In this document: piece by piece, positions 6,601-7,841 of the stretch | Layout: every line of letters starts with the position of its first letter | How positions within the stretch are numbered: position 1 is the first letter of the stretch | NCBI GenBank assembly: GCA_017627115.1 | Contig: JAGAHK010000224.1 | Coordinates: forward strand, 1-7,841 | From: Bacillota bacterium | Lineage (GTDB): Bacteria; Bacillota; Clostridia; Lachnospirales; CAG-274 | Reading direction: 5' to 3' | Length of the DNA stretch: 7,841 bases | Position numbers and translations under genes: made by a program | The notes under the pieces: model-generated | Seen by the model: the letters and a program-made list of their open reading frames with translations, nothing else | Database searches by the model: none | Told to the model about the DNA's origin: nothing

Positions 6601-7724
6601 TAGTTGCAGATAACGGCAGCAAACCCGAAAACAGGAAGAAATACGAAAAACTCTGCGAAGATGTGAATGCGGTATACCACTATGAGAAAATGGATTTCAA
6701 TTTCTCAAAAATGTGCAATATCGGAGCAAAAATATCAAAGGGCAGCTATCTGCTTTTCCTTAATGATGATATAGAGATAATAAACGGCGTTTGGCTTGAA
6801 CGTATGCTTGGACAGGCGTGTCTGAAGCACACGGGCGCAGTCGGTGCAAAGCTGCTTTATCCAAACAGCACCGAGATACAGCACTGCGGTATAATCAATC
6901 TGCAAAGAGGTCCCTGCCATGCGTTTATGCATATGACGGACAGTGTGCCGCTTTATTTCAGCCGCAACAAGATAGATTACAACTATATCGCGGTCACGGC
7001 TGCCTGCCTTTGTGTGAGCAGGGAAAAATTCGATGCCGTAAAGGGTTTTGACGAGGAACTTACTGTCGGTTACAACGATGTGGATCTTTGCTTTAAGCTT
7101 TACGAGAACGGTCTGTACAATGTTGTGCGCACCGATGCCGTTTTGTGGCATCATGAATCGGTCAGCCGCGGTCTTGATGCGGAGGACCCCGAAAAGCGCA
7201 AAAGGCTTGCCAAAGAGTTTGACAAGCTGAACAAAAAACACCCCAACCTTGTGGGCAAAGACCCGTTCTATAACCCGAACCTTATAAAAGACAGGGTGGA
7301 TTTTAATATAGACCTTACACGTTCCGTTGGCTCGGCGAAGCTTGTCAAGGCGGGACTTGATGTAACGCCGCTTTTGAACGACCGCGTACAGGCCTGCATA
7401 GACGACTGTTGGAAAGGCAAACTCACCGAGATAAGCGGCTGGGCTTTTATAGGCAATATGCCGCTGAACAACCTCGACAAAAAGTATGTGCTTTTTGTTG
7501 ACGAAAACGATACCGCCGTTGCTTTTGAGACGGAGACTGTGCTGCGCTTTGATGTAAGTGCGGCTTACGGCACCAAATGCGGACTGAATTTATCGGGCTA
7601 CAAATGCAGTATACTGACCGAAAATTTGCAGCCCGGCAGATACCGCCTTGGTATACTTGTGGAAAACAAGCTTATGTTCAAGCGGTATGCAAAACTTTTT
7701 GACGAGTATATAGATGTGGAATAA
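3627..7724 (+). CDS. Multidomain HAD-type phosphatase / dual GT2 glycosyltransferase fusion
   Basis: 1365 residues with no membrane segment seen. Part 1 (1 to about 215) is a HAD hydrolase with all four motifs: D25-I-F-D28-T29 (nucleophile and acid), S139 in AVSDMY, K170/K171/K173, and GDSLKDD at 197-203. Residues about 230-630 are the helical extension seen in surface-polysaccharide HAD proteins (KVFFLARDGYDL, VFDCGWNGSSQ). Part 2, from about 700, is a GT-A glycosyltransferase: FSFVVPVYN 704-712, D739-D740, T790-D-C-D-D794, SDEDK from 819, QDYD ending at D879, H900-W-R. Part 3, from about 958, is a second GT-A domain: VSIIIPSKDN 960-969, D995-N-G-S, D1047-D1048, GYNDVD 1148-1153, H1175-H1176-E-S. 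Part 4 (about 1250-1365) is a beta-rich domain containing EISGWAF at 1268-1274, possibly glycan binding. Two GT domains in one chain suit two successive sugar transfers or polymerisation; donor and acceptor are unknown. The HAD part could trim phosphate from an intermediate. Start ATG 3627 has a good RBS, 8 nt after the kinase-like gene. See the separate entry at 5502-5522 for a possible split point. Confidence 0.88.
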   Translation: MTTETAENLDMMKKAIDSADIVSFDIFDTLMVRLTARAEDIFRLMELKTGIRGFAEKRQTLQTECSLMTERTKGEPHCTFDDIYEYLEKNAGLDTGRYSWAELKQLELDTEKRLLVRNTPMFEIFSYAKKQGKRVVAVSDMYLGRKEIEPFLQNCGYTGFDEIYVSADVKKTKYRLDLFEYVVNAEKVNAAQIVHIGDSLKDDFENAKKCGLNAVLYKGHRNKADVSLYRSISTGAANLIKNEGHGFWAELGAAVGGPLYGGILCELNKQIAQKQPDKVFFLARDGYDLFELADEECTGLTGIKKEYLYASRRAMLLCGMNSLSDENKKQLPPFTFGQSIKELLAYLDMAEVKEESVKNAGFDGYESIIRSRRDFDKFRSIFDAEKELFLKKCEEERTAFKNYLQKTGFLDSKALVFDCGWNGSSQYLLDKAAELMDYKGENSFIYVGLTDGDKCRRQLKDRKYDTILFGKGKNSGLWKRLGRSVVLLELFFGAPHGSVWKYADNKDGFILEDIESQFDYKQELLDGIRAFLRLACPLFNEYALVPTAEDCLAEVFRLIEEPTVEEAVNIGDLENMDGFAAKKNVKKYIAKLTKDDITDELNEFYWPQGIYTRPDIDDEVKEFVRKKTGVTMSENKNEAQPAEKRPNVFKRVMGYIDNYGLMTTCYLVKNRNRLKTAKKPFETFIENTEKNLLLTEPLDYRPLFSFVVPVYNVLDEQLRECIDSILNQTYDNFELILVDDKSTWESVPKVLAEYESDPRITVIYRNENGHISRCTNTGIEAAKGEYIVFTDCDDVLAPNAVYEMTKVVNEDKSIDFIYSDEDKLSDDGTMRHFPHFKPDWSPDTFMSHMYTSHLSAYRRSIVNEIGGLRVGFEGAQDYDFTIRFTEKTDRVAHIPKILYHWRQRPESTATDLGVKPYVMNAMLNLKKEALERRGLKGEVVYDPEVFQHRVIYKPEGEPLVSIIIPSKDNYDIFERCIKTLVEKTEYKNYELVVADNGSKPENRKKYEKLCEDVNAVYHYEKMDFNFSKMCNIGAKISKGSYLLFLNDDIEIINGVWLERMLGQACLKHTGAVGAKLLYPNSTEIQHCGIINLQRGPCHAFMHMTDSVPLYFSRNKIDYNYIAVTAACLCVSREKFDAVKGFDEELTVGYNDVDLCFKLYENGLYNVVRTDAVLWHHESVSRGLDAEDPEKRKRLAKEFDKLNKKHPNLVGKDPFYNPNLIKDRVDFNIDLTRSVGSAKLVKAGLDVTPLLNDRVQACIDDCWKGKLTEISGWAFIGNMPLNNLDKKYVLFVDENDTAVAFETETVLRFDVSAAYGTKCGLNLSGYKCSILTENLQPGRYRLGILVENKLMFKRYAKLFDEYIDVE
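5502..5522 (+). other. A7 run plus internal RBS-like site and ATG at the HAD/glycosyltransferase junction
   Basis: Seven A's (5502-5508) precede AGGTGT (5510-5515) and an in-frame ATG at 5520, codon 632. The 14 bases 5510-5523 match 3617-3630, the start signal of the same gene, at 13 positions. One A fewer would give TAA at 5515-5517, 2 nt before the ATG; one A more would give TGA at 5525-5527, overlapping it. An internal start here would yield a 734-residue protein with both glycosyltransferase domains. Whether it is used is not shown by the sequence. Confidence 0.5.
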
Positions 7725-7725
7725 A

Positions 7726-7761
7726 AAAAGGGCGCTGCGTTATTTAACGCAGCGCCCTTTT
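7726..7761. terminator. Bidirectional intrinsic terminator
   Basis: A perfect 12-bp GC-rich stem (7730-7741 with 7746-7757) closes a 4-nt loop ATTT. On the + strand it is followed by only four T's (7758-7761). The A-run before it becomes a T7 tract on the - strand, so it should stop leftward transcription at least as well. It begins directly at the glycosyltransferase stop codon, whose last A belongs to the A-run. It ends the polysaccharide operon and probably also serves the convergent neighbour. Confidence 0.92.
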
Positions 7762-7798
7762 GTAATAAACGGTTTTTGCCGATTTTATCACACGTTTT

Positions 7799-7841
7799 TT
7801 ATTCTTTTCTTTCAGCATTTATATCATACTGTTTTGCGGCA
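7799..7841 (-). CDS. Possible C-terminal end of a convergent gene, partial
   Basis: On the - strand one frame is open from the window edge and reads AAKQYDINAERKE before a TAA (complement of 7799-7801). The charged tail looks like a normal C-terminus, and its stop lies about 40 nt from a terminator hairpin with a T7 tract in its direction. Only 13 codons are visible and no family can be named; an open frame this short can occur by chance. Confidence 0.35.
   Translation of the reverse strand, partial: AAKQYDINAERKE

Noticed and set aside
6818..7230. Two short + strand open frames (6818-7051 and 7048-7230) inside the second glycosyltransferase domain
   Set aside because: Out of frame with a domain whose motifs run unbroken through the region; low-complexity translations with no family resemblance.
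7764..7790. Second hairpin around CGG-TTTTTG-CCG after the main terminator
   Set aside because: Only a 3-bp core stem with mismatched flanks; too weak to call.
1..7841. tRNA, rRNA, riboswitch, CRISPR or insertion-sequence signals
   Set aside because: Coding density is near complete, with gaps of at most about 75 nt; no repeat arrays, transposase motifs, inverted terminal repeats or RNA-gene structures were seen.

Overview
The window is a compact, rightward operon segment for making and exporting a cell-surface polysaccharide. It is probably from a low-to-mid-GC Firmicute of the Clostridia, plausibly near Ruminococcus/Oscillospiraceae. That placement rests on codon choice (heavy use of ATA, CTT and AGG), purine-rich Shine-Dalgarno sites and the flavour of the protein families; it is an inference from composition, not from a marker gene.

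Layout, left to right on the + strand: (i) nt 1-1173, the ATPase of a Wzm/Wzt-type O-antigen/teichoic-type ABC exporter, missing its N-terminus at the window edge and carrying a C-terminal Wzt-type carbohydrate-binding domain; (ii) nt 1230-2153, a class I SAM-dependent methyltransferase, best started at a TTG behind a strong ribosome binding site; (iii) nt 2146-3618, overlapping by 8 nt, a divergent kinase/phosphotransferase-like protein with a beta-rich middle, a long C-terminal coiled coil and a short amphipathic tail; (iv) nt 3627-7724, a 1365-residue protein joining a HAD-type phosphatase module, two GT-A (GT2) glycosyltransferase domains and a C-terminal beta-rich domain; (v) nt 7726-7761, a strong bidirectional terminator; (vi) nt 7799-7841, the probable tail of a convergent - strand gene.

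The main interpretation is that genes (i)-(iii) look like a split version of the WbdD chain-termination system of E. coli O8/O9a. There one protein carries a methyltransferase, a kinase and a coiled-coil molecular ruler. It caps the growing glycan, and the Wzt C-terminal domain of the exporter recognises the cap. Here the methyltransferase and kinase are separate, overlapping genes, the coiled coil follows the kinase, the Wzt gene with its extra domain is immediately upstream, and a two-domain glycosyltransferase (a possible polymerase or chain extender) is immediately downstream. The match is by domain order and motifs only; substrate, cap chemistry and sugar are unknown.

A second point of interest is inside gene (iv). 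At the exact HAD/glycosyltransferase junction there is an A7 run, then a copy of the AGGTG-AACT-ATG start signal used at the head of the same gene. A one-base change in the A-run in either direction would give an immediate stop next to that internal ATG. The fusion may therefore be recent, regulated by slippage, or a sequencing artefact.

No RNA genes, mobile elements, CRISPR arrays or promoters were seen. The operon promoter and the Wzm-type permease gene presumably lie upstream of the window.
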